Notes: generated by a model from the sequence alone, not told the origin. A stretch of 64,000 nt of DNA from Nelumbo lutea (GCA_022828595.1 JAKGHH010000007.1:39122356-39186355); one strand, 5' to 3'; numbered from the stretch's first letter, positions 48,769 to 60,866 are shown. Numbers and translations are program-made.

Positions 48769-49700
48769 TTGGTTGTAGAAATGCCCGACATAGACCCTGG
48801 ACTAATAACTCATAAACTCAACGTTGACCCTTCAATTGGACCCTTCCGGCATAGGAAGAGAAACCTCGCCCTGGAAAGGTGGCAAATAGTAGATGAGGAG
48901 GTGGAAAAGTTGCTATCAACGGACTTTGTGAAGGAAGTCCGATACCCGAGCTGGATAGCAAATCCAGTTCTGATAAAGAAGACAAATGGCAAGTGGCGTA
49001 TGTGCATAGACTACACGGACATGAACCGAGCTTGCTCGAAAGACAACTTTCCCTTACCCAAGATAGATCGCTTGGTGGATGCAACCTTAGGGTTTGAGTT
49101 GCTCAGCTTCATGGACGCCTATTCGGGCTACAACCAGATCTTGATGGATCTAGAGGACCAGGAAAAGACTGCCTTTGTGATTGAAACGGACTTATACTGC
49201 TATAAGGTCATGCCTTTTGGTTTGAAAAACATTGGAGCGACCTTCCAACGCCTTGTAAATTCTGTTTTTTCTGATTTGACTAGAGACAAAGTAGAATGTT
49301 ATGTTGGTGACATAGCAGTGAAAACCCTTTTTTCAAAAGATTTAATTGCCAATTTGAACATTGTCTTTAACAACTTGAGAAAACATAATCTAAAATTAAA
49401 CCCAAATAAATGTGCTTCCTGTGTAACCTCGGGTAAATTCCTGGGTTACATTGTTAGCTAGCACGGTATAGAGGAAAACCTTGAGAAAGTCTAGGCTATC
49501 TTAGACATGAGACCACCTAGCTCGGTTAAGGAGAGCCAAATACTGACCGGACAGGTAGCAGCGTTGAACCGATTTATTTCCAAATCGGTTGGGAAGTGCC
49601 TTCCCTTCTTCAAGGATATAAAGAAAAACCAAGCCTTTGAGTGGACTGAGAAGTGGCAGTTCGCCTTTAATGAGCTGAAGTGATACCTCAGTTCGCCTCC
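48769..49700 (+). pseudogene. Tat-type reverse transcriptase, catalytic motif mutated
   Basis: A 230 aa open frame carries ITHKLNVDP, PVLIKKTNGKWRMCIDYTDMN, FPLPKIDRLVDAT, SFMDAYSGYNQI, KTAFVIE and YKVMPFGLKNIGATFQRLV. The catalytic block reads CYVGDIAVK, where YVDD is expected: the first catalytic Asp of the pair is Gly. A stop at 49459 is followed by the thumb and connection regions. Confidence 0.88.
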
Positions 49701-50560
49701 CTTGTTGGCCAGAACTGAGATTGGGGATGCGCACAATCTTTACCTCTCAGCGAGTGATGAGGTAGTTAGCACGGACCTAATAAGAGAAGTTGGAAAAATA
49801 CAGTGACCAGTGTATTATGTTACCAAGGTCTTGCCCATCGTAGAAACGATGTACCCCAACATAGAGAAGCTCGCCTTCGCACTGGTGCAAGTCGCCCGAA
49901 AACTAATACCATATTTTTATGTCCATACCATTATTGTCCTAACTGATCGACCTTTGAAGCAAGTCCTTCAGAAACCTGAGGTCTCGGGGATACTGACAAA
50001 ATAGGCAATAGAGCTCAGTGAATATGACATTTGGTATGGGCAATGGCTAGTGGTAAAAGCATAGGTCCTAGTAGACTTCATTGCCAAGTGCACCTTCAGC
50101 TCACCACCTCCTTTAATGATAGAACTAGAATCAGAGGCTTCATCTAGTGCAGCATCCCTTCTATCTTGCAAGATAGCAGAATGGGATGAGGAGCCCTGGA
50201 TACTTCATGTCGATGGTTCATCCAATCAGGGGGAGCGGAGCTGGGTTAATACTATATGGACCTAGCGAAGTAAAGTTGGAGTATGCGCTCTTGTTTCAAT
50301 TTCGAGCTTCTAACATGAGGTCGAATATGAGGCATTGCTGGCTGGCTTGGCACTAGGAAAGGAAGTGGGAGCCGAACACCTCGTAGTGTGTAGTGACTCA
50401 CAGCTCATCGTAAATCAAGTGATTGGGGAATACGAAGTGTGAGAACCCTCCATGGCAGCTTACTTGGCCAAAGTGAGAGAAATCCTCCCGAATTTCGACT
50501 CTTGGTATCTCCAACAAATTTCGAGATCAGAAAATACAAAGGATGATGCCCTTTCTAGAC
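49700..50560 (+). pseudogene. Two RNase H domains (Ty3-type and Tat-specific second one)
   Basis: The first domain has LYLSASDEVVSTDLIRE, PVYYVTKVL, YPNIEKLAFALV and LTDRPLKQVL. A second RNase H starts WILHVDGSSNQGE and continues with EVEYEALLAGLALGKEVGAE, VVCSDSQLIVNQVIGEYEV and NTKDDALSRL (about 50195-50565). Two RNase H domains in a row are a hallmark of the Tat lineage. Stops (49682, 49804, 50002) interrupt. Confidence 0.82.
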
Positions 50561-50829
50561 TGCGAACACGATTGACTCGACAAAATGAATGGTCTACATA
50601 GAAGAGCTACCTCACCCCTCAATAGAAAAAGGGGGAGAAGAGGTCACCCATATAATTGATACAGAGCCGAGCTGGATAGACCTGATCTACAATTACCTAA
50701 AACATGGCACAACGCTAAAGGAGAGAAACACAGCTCGGTGGATAGAACAATACTCAGCTTGCTACATGATAGTAGGTGAGCTGCTCTACAGGAGGTCCTT
50801 TACGCTGCCTTACCTACGATGTGTATAAT

Positions 50830-51860
50830 GAGCAGAAGTAGACCAAGTCCTGCACGAGATTCATGAAGGCCTCTGTGAAGGACACATGGGGGACAGGGCC
50901 CTAACCCAAAAGGCTTTGCGGCAAGGGTACTATTGGCCCACCAAGAAAGCGGACGCGATCGAGCCGGTCCAATGATGCGACAAATGCCAACGGCATGCCA
51001 ACATCCTACATCAACTAACTACTGACTTGAGATACTTAACCAGCTTGTGGCCATTTGTGCAATGGGGCATAGACTTGTTGGGCCCCTTTCCACCCGCCAA
51101 AGGAGAGAAAAAATTCCTAGTAGTGGCAGTAGATTATTTCACCAAGTGGGTAAAAACCGACCCTTTGGTCACTCTAATAGCTCGCAACGTCTAAAATTTC
51201 CTTTGGCAAAGCACTGTCTATAGGTTTGGTCTACTTAGAGTATTGAGTTCAGATAACAGGAAGTAGTTTGAGGATATTAAGTTCTAGAATTAGTGCACAC
51301 AGATGGGAATAAGACAAAATTTCACCTCAGTAGTGCATCCCCAAGCTAACGGGCAAGCTGAAGTTAATAACAGGGCCATCCTACGTGGCCTCAAAGATCA
51401 GCTCTCCCGAGCTAAGGGTTTGTGAGTGGATGAGCTACCCAATGTGTTGTGAACTTACAAAATCACTGTCAAGACAGCAATAGGCGAGACACCTTTGAAC
51501 TTAACCTATGGGACTGAAGCAATGATACCAACTGAAATGGAAATCCCAATGTTGCGATTTGAAGCATTTGCTGAAGAACCAAATTAAGAAAATTTGTGAC
51601 CCAACCTCGACCTAGTGGAAGAAGTTAGAGACCTGGCCTACATTCGAACCGTAGCATACCAACAATGCATATCTCAGTACTACAATGCTTGAGTTAAGAA
51701 ACACCACTTCAAAATTGGCAACCTGGTGCTCAAGAAGGTTATGGTACCCAAGCCTGGTGTAGGAAAGCTCGACCCAAATTGGGAAGGCCCCTATAGGGTT
51801 TCTAGGATCATGGGTGGGAACGCGTATGAGCTTGAAACAGGGAGCATGACAGGGCACACA
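50830..51860 (+). pseudogene. Tat-type integrase remnant
   Basis: HEIHEGLCEGHMGDRALTQ and CDKCQRHA form the HHCC part; WGIDLLGPFPP, SSDN and ANGQAEVNNRAI carry the DDE core; HHFKIGNLVLKKV and LDPNWEGPYRVSRIMGGNAY close the C-terminal domain. Stops are frequent. Confidence 0.85.
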
Positions 51861-52139
51861 TGTTCCAAAAAACTTACAGGGAGCATAAAGACTCCAAAAC
51901 AACAAGAGAAACCATCATCACCACCAGATCACCAGTCGAGCTATAGATCGAGCTACTCGTCACTGCCATCATCCTGGGCCTCCTCATCTCCTCCCTCCTC
52001 AATGTCCTCTTCGTGGTCTTCCTCCTCCTCTTCTGGGGTCAAGGGCTCTTCATCCACCTATGTGATGAGCTTGCTTGGGACCTTGCATGCAGTAACGGAG
52101 CTTACATCAAGGTGGAGATATAAGGACTTCAGATAACGT

Positions 52140-54386
52140 TGGCATAGCTGGGAACCCTTCTTCATTAAAGGGATACCATCCACCACCCTCTACTTCTTGT
52201 ACATAGGAGACTATAGATAAGAAGCAACAACTTCCTTCCTAGTTCAGTGTGAGTCCTGAGCACACTTCGATTGCCTCTCCTCCAGCTCACGATGCACCTC
52301 GCCCAACTCACGTTGCAGACTTTGGCTCGCATGATAAAGGTGTTGGCATTCCTGGCTCTCCCCCTCTACATCGATTTAGAGTTTCTATGCCTCAACATTA
52401 ATCAGGCCGATGTTTGCTTGCATGCTGGCCCTTTCCTTTTGCCCTGAGTAAGCACGATCCAGTAGAACCTGACTATAGGTGTTCACCTGCAAAAATTGAA
52501 ACCAGAATGAAATGTCTCGTGAAAAAGGATTAAGAAATTTACAAAGAAGAAGAAAAAACCTAGATGATGCACTGGGTCTTCCGGGCTCCAGTCTTGATAA
52601 GATCCAGATCACCAAACTGCCACGCATCCTCAAGAAGAAGTATTCCCTTGGCCAACCAAAGAGCCACGTGTGCATTGTTTGACCTATCGATTACAGACAC
52701 GTCAGGTACGTTGGGGATGTCAGACACATAGGGGCTAGCCTCTCGTTCCTCCTAGGTGACCTGGGGCTTAGATTGGTGCTGCTTAGTACACATCGGATCC
52801 TCTTCCCCCTCTAGATCAAAGACAGGAGGGGTACCAGACGATGAAGCCCTTCCCTTGGAAGATCGGCGCTCAACTAGGAGCTTTTTCTGAGAAGACCTCA
52901 TCTCCTCATTGGCTGACATCATCGAAGACAAGCTCACCATACCTGTGGATAAGAACAGAATTATCAACTGACCTAAAAAGAAAAGAAAATATGCAAATGT
53001 ACAACCTAAAGGAAATATGTAATGTGCAACTAATAACTGGCCCCTCTATACGGCTCAGTCCTACCTGAACAAGCATCAGCTTGGCCAGAAATTCCTCAAT
53101 CCTAACCCATTCCTGGATGAGTTACTGAACTATAGCCTGTAGCTTGGCATCCCTACCCTCAGCAACCTTTTGGCAAGTACTATACCAGGCGGTATCGACA
53201 TCCCAACCTCCATCCTTTTAAAGAAGAATCTCTTTTTCCACCCCTAACCTTGTTGGGAAAGTTGAATATCTTCCTCCCGTTATGGAAGGGAAGGTAAAAG
53301 CAAAACAGGCCAGAGAGTCATTTCATCTGGACTAAAGTAGAGAACGCCTCAAGGCTCAAGGGGAAGCCCCAGTGGTGGCACAAGATAATCAGCCCGACCA
53401 AAGTTCAGACCTTGTTTGGGGCGAGCTGACCTAGCGATACTTGGTAGCGCCTTAAAATAGCAGTTATAAATGGATGGAGAAGGAAGTGGAGACCAGCTGC
53501 CAGCGATTCCTCATAGACACACAACTCATCTCGGCTGTGGCCCCAAGGGTAGTGATCTGCAGTAGGCTCAATCCAACGGTATTCATCGGGCATTCCGTAT
53601 TTCTAACATATGTCGATTATCTCCTCCCTAGACAATTAGGTCGGCTCAAACATGTTCATTATAGTCTCAACCTTCTCTTTCCTACCCACCAAAGCACCAT
53701 TGAAATAAACCTCGCACGAGCCCTCCTCAGAGGAGTTCCACTCACTATTCGACCTATCGCCAGACAACCTATCCTTATGAGAACAATGAGACATGGCAAA
53801 AAAATCAGAAATACTCACCAAAAAGACAAAGAGAGACCAAAGACGACAACAACAGAACTCAGGACAAATGGAAAATAGAGCTCACCTCGGCAGACCAGCT
53901 CTGGACACCAACTTGCAGACCACTAACCACCCATCTTCTCTAGAAAATCCAAAAACATCAGTGAGTGGGGACCTCACTAGAGACCTTGTACTTATAGCTC
54001 ACGGGAGATGAGATCAACGATATGGATGAAAAATACAGCTGACAGAGGTGTGTTAGCCAAAGATCCGACGACGTAGGTGCGAGGTAGCCTAGTGATAGCA
54101 AGAAAGTAGCGTGTGGGCTCAACACTTGGGCACGCAAATTTGAAATTTTGAATGTGCACATGCTGAAGTTTGAATTTGAATGCATGCTCAAATTTGAAAT
54201 GCCTGCCAAAGGTTCCCCCAAGCGTGTGTGAAATTCCACACCTCTTTTCCAAAATCTAGAAGAAGCGGGTCAGACCGCAAGCCTAAACTGGGCAAACTGA
54301 ACTCTTGACAAAGCGAGCATACCAAAACACCCAAAGGATCCTACTCTCTTCACTAGTTGGACATCGGTTCAAGAGTGGAGGGCAAT
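52140..54386. other. 3' region of Tat-type element, between integrase and 3' LTR
   Basis: About 2.2 kb that carries only the antisense frame. A purine-rich tract AAGAGTGGAGGGCAAT (about 54371-54386) precedes the 3' LTR and is the likely polypurine primer. Confidence 0.7.
52750..53860 (-). pseudogene. Antisense ORF of the Tat-type element
   Basis: Opposite to pol, between integrase and 3' LTR. On minus: SHCSHKDRLSGDRSNSEWNS (53820-53760), then MPDEYRWIEPTADHYPWG, CVYEESLAAGLHFLLHPFIT and LRRYQVSLGQLAPN (53593-53405), then FYLPFHNGRKIFNF and finally GMVSLSSMMSANEEM and a C-terminal FDLEGEEDPMC (about 52940-52780). The same protein is on the opposite strand of the second Tat-type element (56383-57130). 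Such antisense ORFs are known in some Tat-lineage elements; function is unknown. This copy has stops and frameshifts. Confidence 0.72.
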
Positions 54387-55039
54387 TGATGAGTGACATT
54401 TTGGTCCTCCCGTACAAATAGCGACACGTTGATGTTATCAACAGAGTGGCACCAAGTCAGCAGGCCAGTTTGATGGGCCAACCCGGAGCACCTCACACAA
54501 ATCATTAGGAAGATGGTCGAGCTGGGGCGAGCTTTAGTAACTAAAAAGGTGAGCTCGCCCAAACCGTTTCATGTGCCCCACCCTCGAGGGTGCCAATATC
54601 GTGATCATGGGATCAGCTCACTGAATTGTACTCCACAAGTTAAGCGAGTGACTTATAACTGTCACGTCAATCTAGTAGTTGACACATTAAAATGCCTCAT
54701 ATTGCAGAAATAGCTCCGCCAAAGGTTGAGAGACGTTGCCAAAGGCACCTGAGCCCCAGATAAACTATAAAAGGACTCTGAATCCACCCAGAAAGGTATG
54801 TGCAATGATACACTTATGCTCTCTTACACATTCTCAGTTGATCCCAATATTGACTTAAGCATCAGAGTGTTCTCCCCGGGTAAAACCTACTTGGGCACTC
54901 TCACCCTTCTCTCTTTGCAGCTCACTTCAACTCGGACACACAGACATCAACTCAACCATGCAGCTTGGCTCTAGTAGATTGGAATCTTATTCAAGCCAAG
55001 TCACAAGACACGAGGGAGCGACTAGATCGCACATCATCA
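54387..55039 (+). repeat. 3' LTR of Tat-type element
   Basis: 653 bp starting TGATGAGTGACATTTTGGTCC and ending CATCATCA, followed by ATGGG. Confidence 0.93.
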
Positions 55040-55044
55040 ATGGG

Positions 55045-55850
55045 CTACCTTGATCAAATTCCAAGTAGATCGATGTCGCCCCTCAAAACCAACTCGTAGC
55101 TCGACCATGTCATTGCTTGAACACCCTTGTAAACATTTTTCTTTCTTCCAACAATTAATGTAAATTAAAATTTCTATTTCCCTTATATCATTTTGGTGTT
55201 AAGAAATGAGCTATAAAGTACAGATTCTACTAAGGCTGAGCACAATAGGGAAGGACGGATAAAACTTGACTTGGGTTATAAAGTTGATCCCTACTAACTC
55301 TACCCAACGTTGCCTACAAGCTAAGTTGTCAGACGGGCACAACATAAGCTTCCAAGTCTATATGAAAGCCTTGGTCCTGATTTGAGTATGACAGAGAACA
55401 ATGACGGAAAATCAACTAATAACCTTGGTTAGCCATTGATCAAATTGACTTAGTTGGATAGAGTAGTACTAGTAAACGATATTGGTTCACCTCTAAAAAA
55501 TGTACAAAATCAGTGACTACCTCTCTGTAAGCTTTGAGCTTAGTGAAGCCTTGACTAAAAATTAGGCACGGTAGAAATAACAATGAGAAACCAACCTTGA
55601 TTAACATCAACTATACTAACTTCACTAGATTGAGTGAGATGATACCGACTAACCAATTGAAGGTGCATGATGGAAGTCACCTCCTTAGTCCTTACCTTAG
55701 GTCAAAACTTAAGATGGAAACCAATGCATTCCCATCGTAAGACTCAATTGACATTTCTGTAAAAATAATGAAAAGGAAAACATGTAGAAGAGTACCCATT
55801 GTGACTAAGAAGAATCTCAAAGTCCTCAGAGCATTATTATATTCCCCACC
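55045..55850. other. Spacer of unknown origin
   Basis: No gene. It joins host-side sequence that before the insertion continued from 45425. Confidence 0.45.
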
Positions 55851-55854
55851 GGGT

Positions 55855-56185
55855 ACATGCCTCCTCAGCATTGGATCTCGTATGACCGGCAGCGAGGCAA
55901 CCCACATGAGCATCTCAGCAAGTTCGAGGACTCTATGGGTGCCTTCACTCTAGATGGTGACCCTTAGGTGAAGGAATTTTCTAAGTCCCTAACCGGCCCA
56001 ACCTACTCCTGATTTGTAAGCTCAACACTATGAGGAATTGATTCCTAGGATGGCCTAGAGAAATTTGTTACAAAATGGTTCAACCTAGAACACCGTATGA
56101 CCATGGTGGACCTACACAACATTGAACAGAGGGTGAAAGAGGGACTACTTGATTATGTAATGAGGTTTAATTTCAAAAAGCCACT
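55855..56185 (+). pseudogene. Foreign gypsy gag fragment
   Basis: The plus strand gives HEHLSKFEDSMGAFTLDGDP, KEFSKSLTGPTYS, WFNLEHRMTMVDLHNIEQRV and KEGLLDYVMRFN, which is the retrotransposon-gag capsid block of a gypsy element. Several stops. It differs from the gag of the two Tat-type elements next to it, so it belongs to a fourth element. Confidence 0.75.
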
Positions 56186-56382
56186 CACTCCATGATGGAT
56201 GAAAAGGGTCACCAAGAAAGAGTTTGTGTAATAGTGTGTGTGCGGGATGAGGGCATCCTACAGGGTTGGCATTGAGAACCGTAGGTAATCGAGCTTCCCA
56301 CAACCGTGGAAGTGCGCCAAAAGGACAACCAATATAGTAGACACCCTCACCTCAACACCCCAGGGAAGTACAATGCAATGGT

Positions 56383-57130
56383 TTGGGAAATGACCTACAT
56401 CCTTTCCTTCTCTTGGTGTTGAGGTATTATGGTGTCTCTTTAGGTCAGCTTTACCCTAATGCAGTTCAGACCTACCTTGGTAGGGCTGATCTGTTTATGT
56501 CACCAATGCAATTTCCCTTTAAATTAAGATATCTTCTCTGGTCAGTGTACCATGAAGAAAGTTTCCAACGTCCCTTTTTTTTTCTATCTCCCATTCTGTG
56601 GCGGCTATAAGGTGTTAGCTGAGTTTCTCGATAAAATTAAAGACTGGAAGAGTAGGTATTTCTTCATCTCTCAGAGTGGTGGTTGGGGCATGAGCACTGT
56701 TTGGCATAGTGATTGTCAAAATTTCAGTGAAGGGTTCAACGAAGAGCTGCATGCTGCAGTTCAGGGTTTTGTTCGCCAGAAGGTCAAAGTAAAAACTATT
56801 TTGGCCGAGCCCATGCTTATATAGGCTGGCCTGAGTCATATAGGTATATTAGTCTCTAAGTTTTTTTTTTCTTTTGGTTCTACTGATTTTTAAATCGACT
56901 AACCCTTCTTTCTCCTTTTTTTAGATATGGCAAGTATGGAGTCTATGTTGGCGGCATCCAAGAAGAAGGCTTCGAGAAAGAAGCAAAGGCTTGATCGCTG
57001 CTCATCAATGGAGGGGACCTCGGCTAGTGCCGAGGTGAGGTCATGGTCATATGCTCCTCCCATTGTCGACCTCGAGGGAGGTGGCGACCCCATGAGTACC
57101 GATCAATACTCTATTGGCCTTCGAGACTAG
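56383..57130 (+). pseudogene. Antisense ORF of the second Tat-type element
   Basis: Plus-strand frame opposite to that element's gag and protease. HPFLLLVLRYYGVSLGQLYPN matches HPFITAILRRYQVSLGQLAPN of the first element. Then YKVLAEFLDKIKDWKSRYFF, GGWGMSTVWHSDCQNFSEGF and, at 56927-57130, SMLAASKKKASRKKQRLDRC and VDLEGGGDPM. Frameshifts near 56580 and 56620 break it. Two copies in opposite directions strengthen the case that this is an element gene. Confidence 0.75.
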
Positions 57131-57439
57131 CACTAGGACGGTTTCTTCTGTTGGCTGAGCTCACTCATCTGTGTTTTCAGGTGGTGCCTCCAAGTCAATG
57201 TTGACGGCAATCTTGCCTTTCACCTTTAGGGTGGCTACATAGCATTTGCGAGACTCCAACTGATCGTATCGCATAACTCCAATGCCTCTATCAGTGGGGA
57301 ACTTCATAGCTAAGTGGTATGTTGAAACAACTGCCTAGAGGACGTGCAGGATGGGTCAGCCTAGTATGGCATTATACTGGGAGGGAGTGGCGACCACTAG
57401 AAAATCATGATAAAACCGAACTGTATTAGGAGGCAAGCC

Positions 57440-57700
57440 CACCTAAACTAGTACCCTTTTCGGGTCAATGGGCCAGACCACTTCCCCGTTGAAGCCAACC
57501 AGGGGTACATCGGTTGACTGTAAGTCTTTTCTTCTGAGCTCCATGCACTCAAAGGCTTCCAAAAAGATGATATCGGCCGAGTTCCCAAAGTCGACTAGGA
57601 TCCTTTTTACCTCGAAGTCATTAATCAACAATCTCACCACTAAGGCGTCATCGTGCGGATATTGTATTCTGCGTGTGTCGTCTTCTATGAAGTAAATTAT
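57440..57700 (-). pseudogene. Protease remnant of second Tat-type element
   Basis: LLINDFEVKRILVDFGNSAD, IIFLEAFECMELRRKDLQ and DVPLVGFNGEVVWPIDP run parallel to the first element. The active-site D-S-G reads D-F-G. Confidence 0.85.
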
Positions 57701-57840
57701 TTCTTCTCTTCAAGGGTGCTTTGGTGGATTGTTATTATCATGCTCAAGTTCCCTTACCGAGTTCTTTCTGGCTGAAGTGTACAACTGGATACTATGGACC
57801 CTCCGGTGATCATGTTGATGACCCCCCGGACAGGTCTTTC

Positions 57841-58165
57841 CTACTGTTGATTCCTGTGAGTTGCTTCCCACTCCCTACTCATCTGAGGTGCCTCCTTGCC
57901 TTGCTCGCCTGGTTGGCCTTCATCTTTCATTAATTGCTTAAGGTATCCTTGGCGGATCAAGTCTTCGATTTCGTTCTTCAGATTCCAATAGTTCTCTATG
58001 TCATGACCAACGTCAACGTGGAAGTGGCAATACTTATTAGGGTTTCTGGTGGTTGTGTTGCCCTTCATCCTAGGTGGCCACTTTACGTAGTTGGTTGATT
58101 TTATTTGCATCAGTATTTCTCCCCTTTTTCTATTCAGGGGGGTGGTGTCTCTGAAAGTGTGCCAT
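57841..58165 (-). pseudogene. Gag zinc-knuckle part of second Tat-type element
   Basis: LMQIKSTNYVKWPPRMKG, CHFHVDVGHDIENYWN and DLIRQGYLKQLMKDE match the 47752-47880 region of the first element. Confidence 0.85.
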
Positions 58166-59465
58166 TAACCACTTTGGAAACCAATTTTAATATTTATAAT
58201 TTTTTTTTCGATTCTTAAACAATTATAAACATAGTAAATGGTGAGAACAGGTCGTATCCAATTAGAGGAACGAAATAAAATGTCTATAATCCAATTAGAG
58301 GTAGTAGTCTCCGGATCTCTCCTTTGACCCTCAAACTTCTCGAGCTAGGCCTTCCGTCTTACCTGGCCGAATTCCAGATCTGTAGAAAAGAAAACAAAAA
58401 TCAAATTGAATGAAAGTAAATTGCAGAAAGGAAAAAATGGAACTGGAAATGAAAGAACATAAATTAAATCTAAGACTAATGGTTGGGATCCAAATCCAGA
58501 GGTGGCAGTAGTGGCTTAGGCGAACTGCAAGGAGGAACCCCTCCTCTTGCCTGAGCATCCTCCTCTTCCTCTACTCTTGAACTTCTCAAGATCAGCCTTC
58601 CATCTTACTTGGGGGTAGAATCCAATCCTTTCTTAGGAGCCCTTGGGTCGTTTTATAGAGAAGGATGGACACAACTGAGATTAAAGAGAAAGAGGGGGGC
58701 GACAACTGGGTTTTAGCAAAGATATGGGTGCCCTAGGGTTTCTAATGAAGATTTAGGATGGTCCTGGATTGATCCTAAGGCTGAGAAGAGAAGGAGAGGG
58801 TGCCCAATATTATGTAGGGCTGAGATTTGGGCACCAGAAATGGAGGGTGGAGATTAAGGCACCTAGGGTTGAAAGGTGGAGGTTAAAAGGTGTGGGTGGT
58901 GCCTTAGAGTGGTTGGCTGAGATAGAAAAAAGAACGGAGGGCTGAGGTCTAATGACTAGGGGCTGAATGGTGAGGATTAGAAGTTAGGTGGCACCATAGG
59001 GTTAAAAAGCTATAAAGTGAGTGCCCTAAAATGAATGGTGGAGATTACAACGGATGGAAGGTGGAGATTGAGTAGCTAAGGGCGGCTAAGGTTTGCTAAG
59101 GATAAAATGAATGAGCTAGAAGGTGCCCTAAGGTTTGCTAATAAGGGGGGAGCATGCTAATATAGTAGAAGGGGCGCCATTCTGGGTTTAGCAGATAGGA
59201 GGCACCCTCATGTTTTCAGTTTTTCACAAAGCACCCATCTCTCAGCTGGACTTCACACCAGCTTCCCAAAAACTGCATTTTAGCCGTGTAACTTTCCCAA
59301 TTTTCCACAGAAGTTACATAGAGGCTGTTAGAGATCACAACATTGAATTTTACTGGGAAAAGGGAACACTTTGACTATTCTAAGTCCGAAAGTACCTCTG
59401 AAATGATGCCCTTAAGGCATCATAATACAGAGTTATCAGGGGTAAATGTCTTATTGTACAATGGT
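58165..59465 (-). mobile_element. Sequence of about 1.3 kb inserted in gag, possibly a solo LTR
   Basis: The gag frame stops at about 59470 and resumes at about 58165 when compared with the first Tat-type element, which has only a short linker here. On minus the insert starts TGTACAATAAGACA and ends GGCACA, with a TATA-like CTATAAAA near 58655. It has no coding capacity. Target duplication not found. Confidence 0.5.
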
Positions 59466-59469
59466 GGGG

Positions 59470-60866
59470 TCCAGATCGTCGGCCTGAACCTGAACTCTGT
59501 TGTGGAGACTTACTCTTTCTTCTTGGCGAGCTGCTTCACCGGCTTCTTGGTGATCGACTTCTTTTTGAAGATTTGTTTCTCCGCTTCGATTTGCTGCTGC
59601 CTACCTCTTCTTCAACTCGCTTCCTCTTACTAGACAGCTCGGACTGCGATCCTAGTGCTTCTTCTGCTTTATGAATTTATCTGCCATGTTGAGGGATTCT
59701 TCCATAGTGGCTGGAGGGTTTAGTTCTATCTCCCAATGTAGGTCGGGGTGACTACGCCATTCTTGGCCGTAGTGAGCTGTACGGTCGGGTTCTGTTTCGG
59801 AATTTGTAGATGTTCCTTGTTAAATCTTCTTATGTACTCCTGGACTGTTTCATTAGGCTTTTGCATTACATTTAGCAGGCATGTTGCTGATTTAGAGTGT
59901 TTCATACTGGTGGCAAAATGTGTGATAAATAGGTTTGAGAGCTGGTCCCAGTTTTTTACGGAACTAGACACCAATCCGCCATACTAGAGCCGAGCTTCAT
60001 CTTGGAGGGTGGTGGGGAAAGCTATGCACGTGCTGGCGTCATTGGCCCCGTGAAGCAGCATTAGGGCCTGAAAGTTGTTTGCATGATCAACTGGGTCTAT
60101 TGCACCTTTGTAGATCTCGAAGGTCGATGCCCTAAAGTTCTTCGGCCTTGGGGCCTGGAGGATTTCTAGTGCAAGTGGTGACTCCCAAGTTATGAGGGGT
60201 TGTTCAAATGAAGCACCTACCTGGCTAGCCGCTTTGTTGTCTGCCTTTTTGTCCATCAATCTCCCAGTTGGAGCGAGCTGACTTTTCTTAGGGGCGTGGT
60301 GAGTGCGTCATTGGCGTCTCTTCTTGGAGCCTTTAGAGGAGCTGGCGGCCTTTGTCTTGATGGGTGCAGTAGATCAGCTCTCCATTGGTATCTGGTTCTG
60401 GTTCAGGCCAGGGTCCACATTATCTATTGGAGGCTGGTTCTTAATTGGTTTAGGCATCTGATAGGAGACTTGGTTGGATACTTGGTTGGGAACCCGGGCT
60501 GGGGCCGGATTCAAATTGTTGTTCTGATTCAGTCTGGCATTCTATTGTGGTACCTTTTGAGGTGGCTGTACCTGTTGGTGTTGCAAAGGGGGTTGTTGTT
60601 ATTGTTGTTGTTGTTGCCTCTCCCATCATTGTGGTGAACTTGCTTTCCCAAAACTTGAGTTGGTTGCTCATACCTCGTACACACTACACCAGGTCATAGA
60701 ACTGGTGCGCTTCAACTCTAGCGTTAGTTGCTGCGGACTCAACCGCAGGGGGAGGCGCGTTCATGTTATCTCGTGCGATGGTCGGGTTCAGAGGGACATC
60801 TATTTGTCCGATGGTTACAGTAGGTACTTGATTATTGTTGGTGGGTTGGTTGCTTAATGTAACCAT
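59470..60866 (-). pseudogene. Gag of second Tat-type element, N-terminal and capsid parts
   Basis: Starts MVTLSNQPTNNNQVPTVTIG. Capsid has LEILQAPRPKNFRASTFEIY, MLLHGANDASTCIAF, WDQLSNLFITHFATSMKHS and LLNVMQKPNETVQEYIRRFN, aligning with the first element. Basic KKK-rich tail ends at about 59490. Confidence 0.85.

Larger units (their letters stand above)
45426..55039 (+). mobile_element. Full-length Tat-type Ty3/gypsy retrotransposon, decayed coding
   Basis: 9.6 kb with two LTRs of 653 bp each and the 5 bp duplication ATGGG on both sides (45421-45425 and 55040-55044). A tRNA-Arg-type primer site follows the 5' LTR. The order is gag, protease, RT, RNase H, a second RNase H, integrase, then a 2.2 kb 3' region with an antisense ORF. 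The second RNase H and the antisense ORF place it in the Tat lineage. Many stops make it inactive. Confidence 0.93.
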
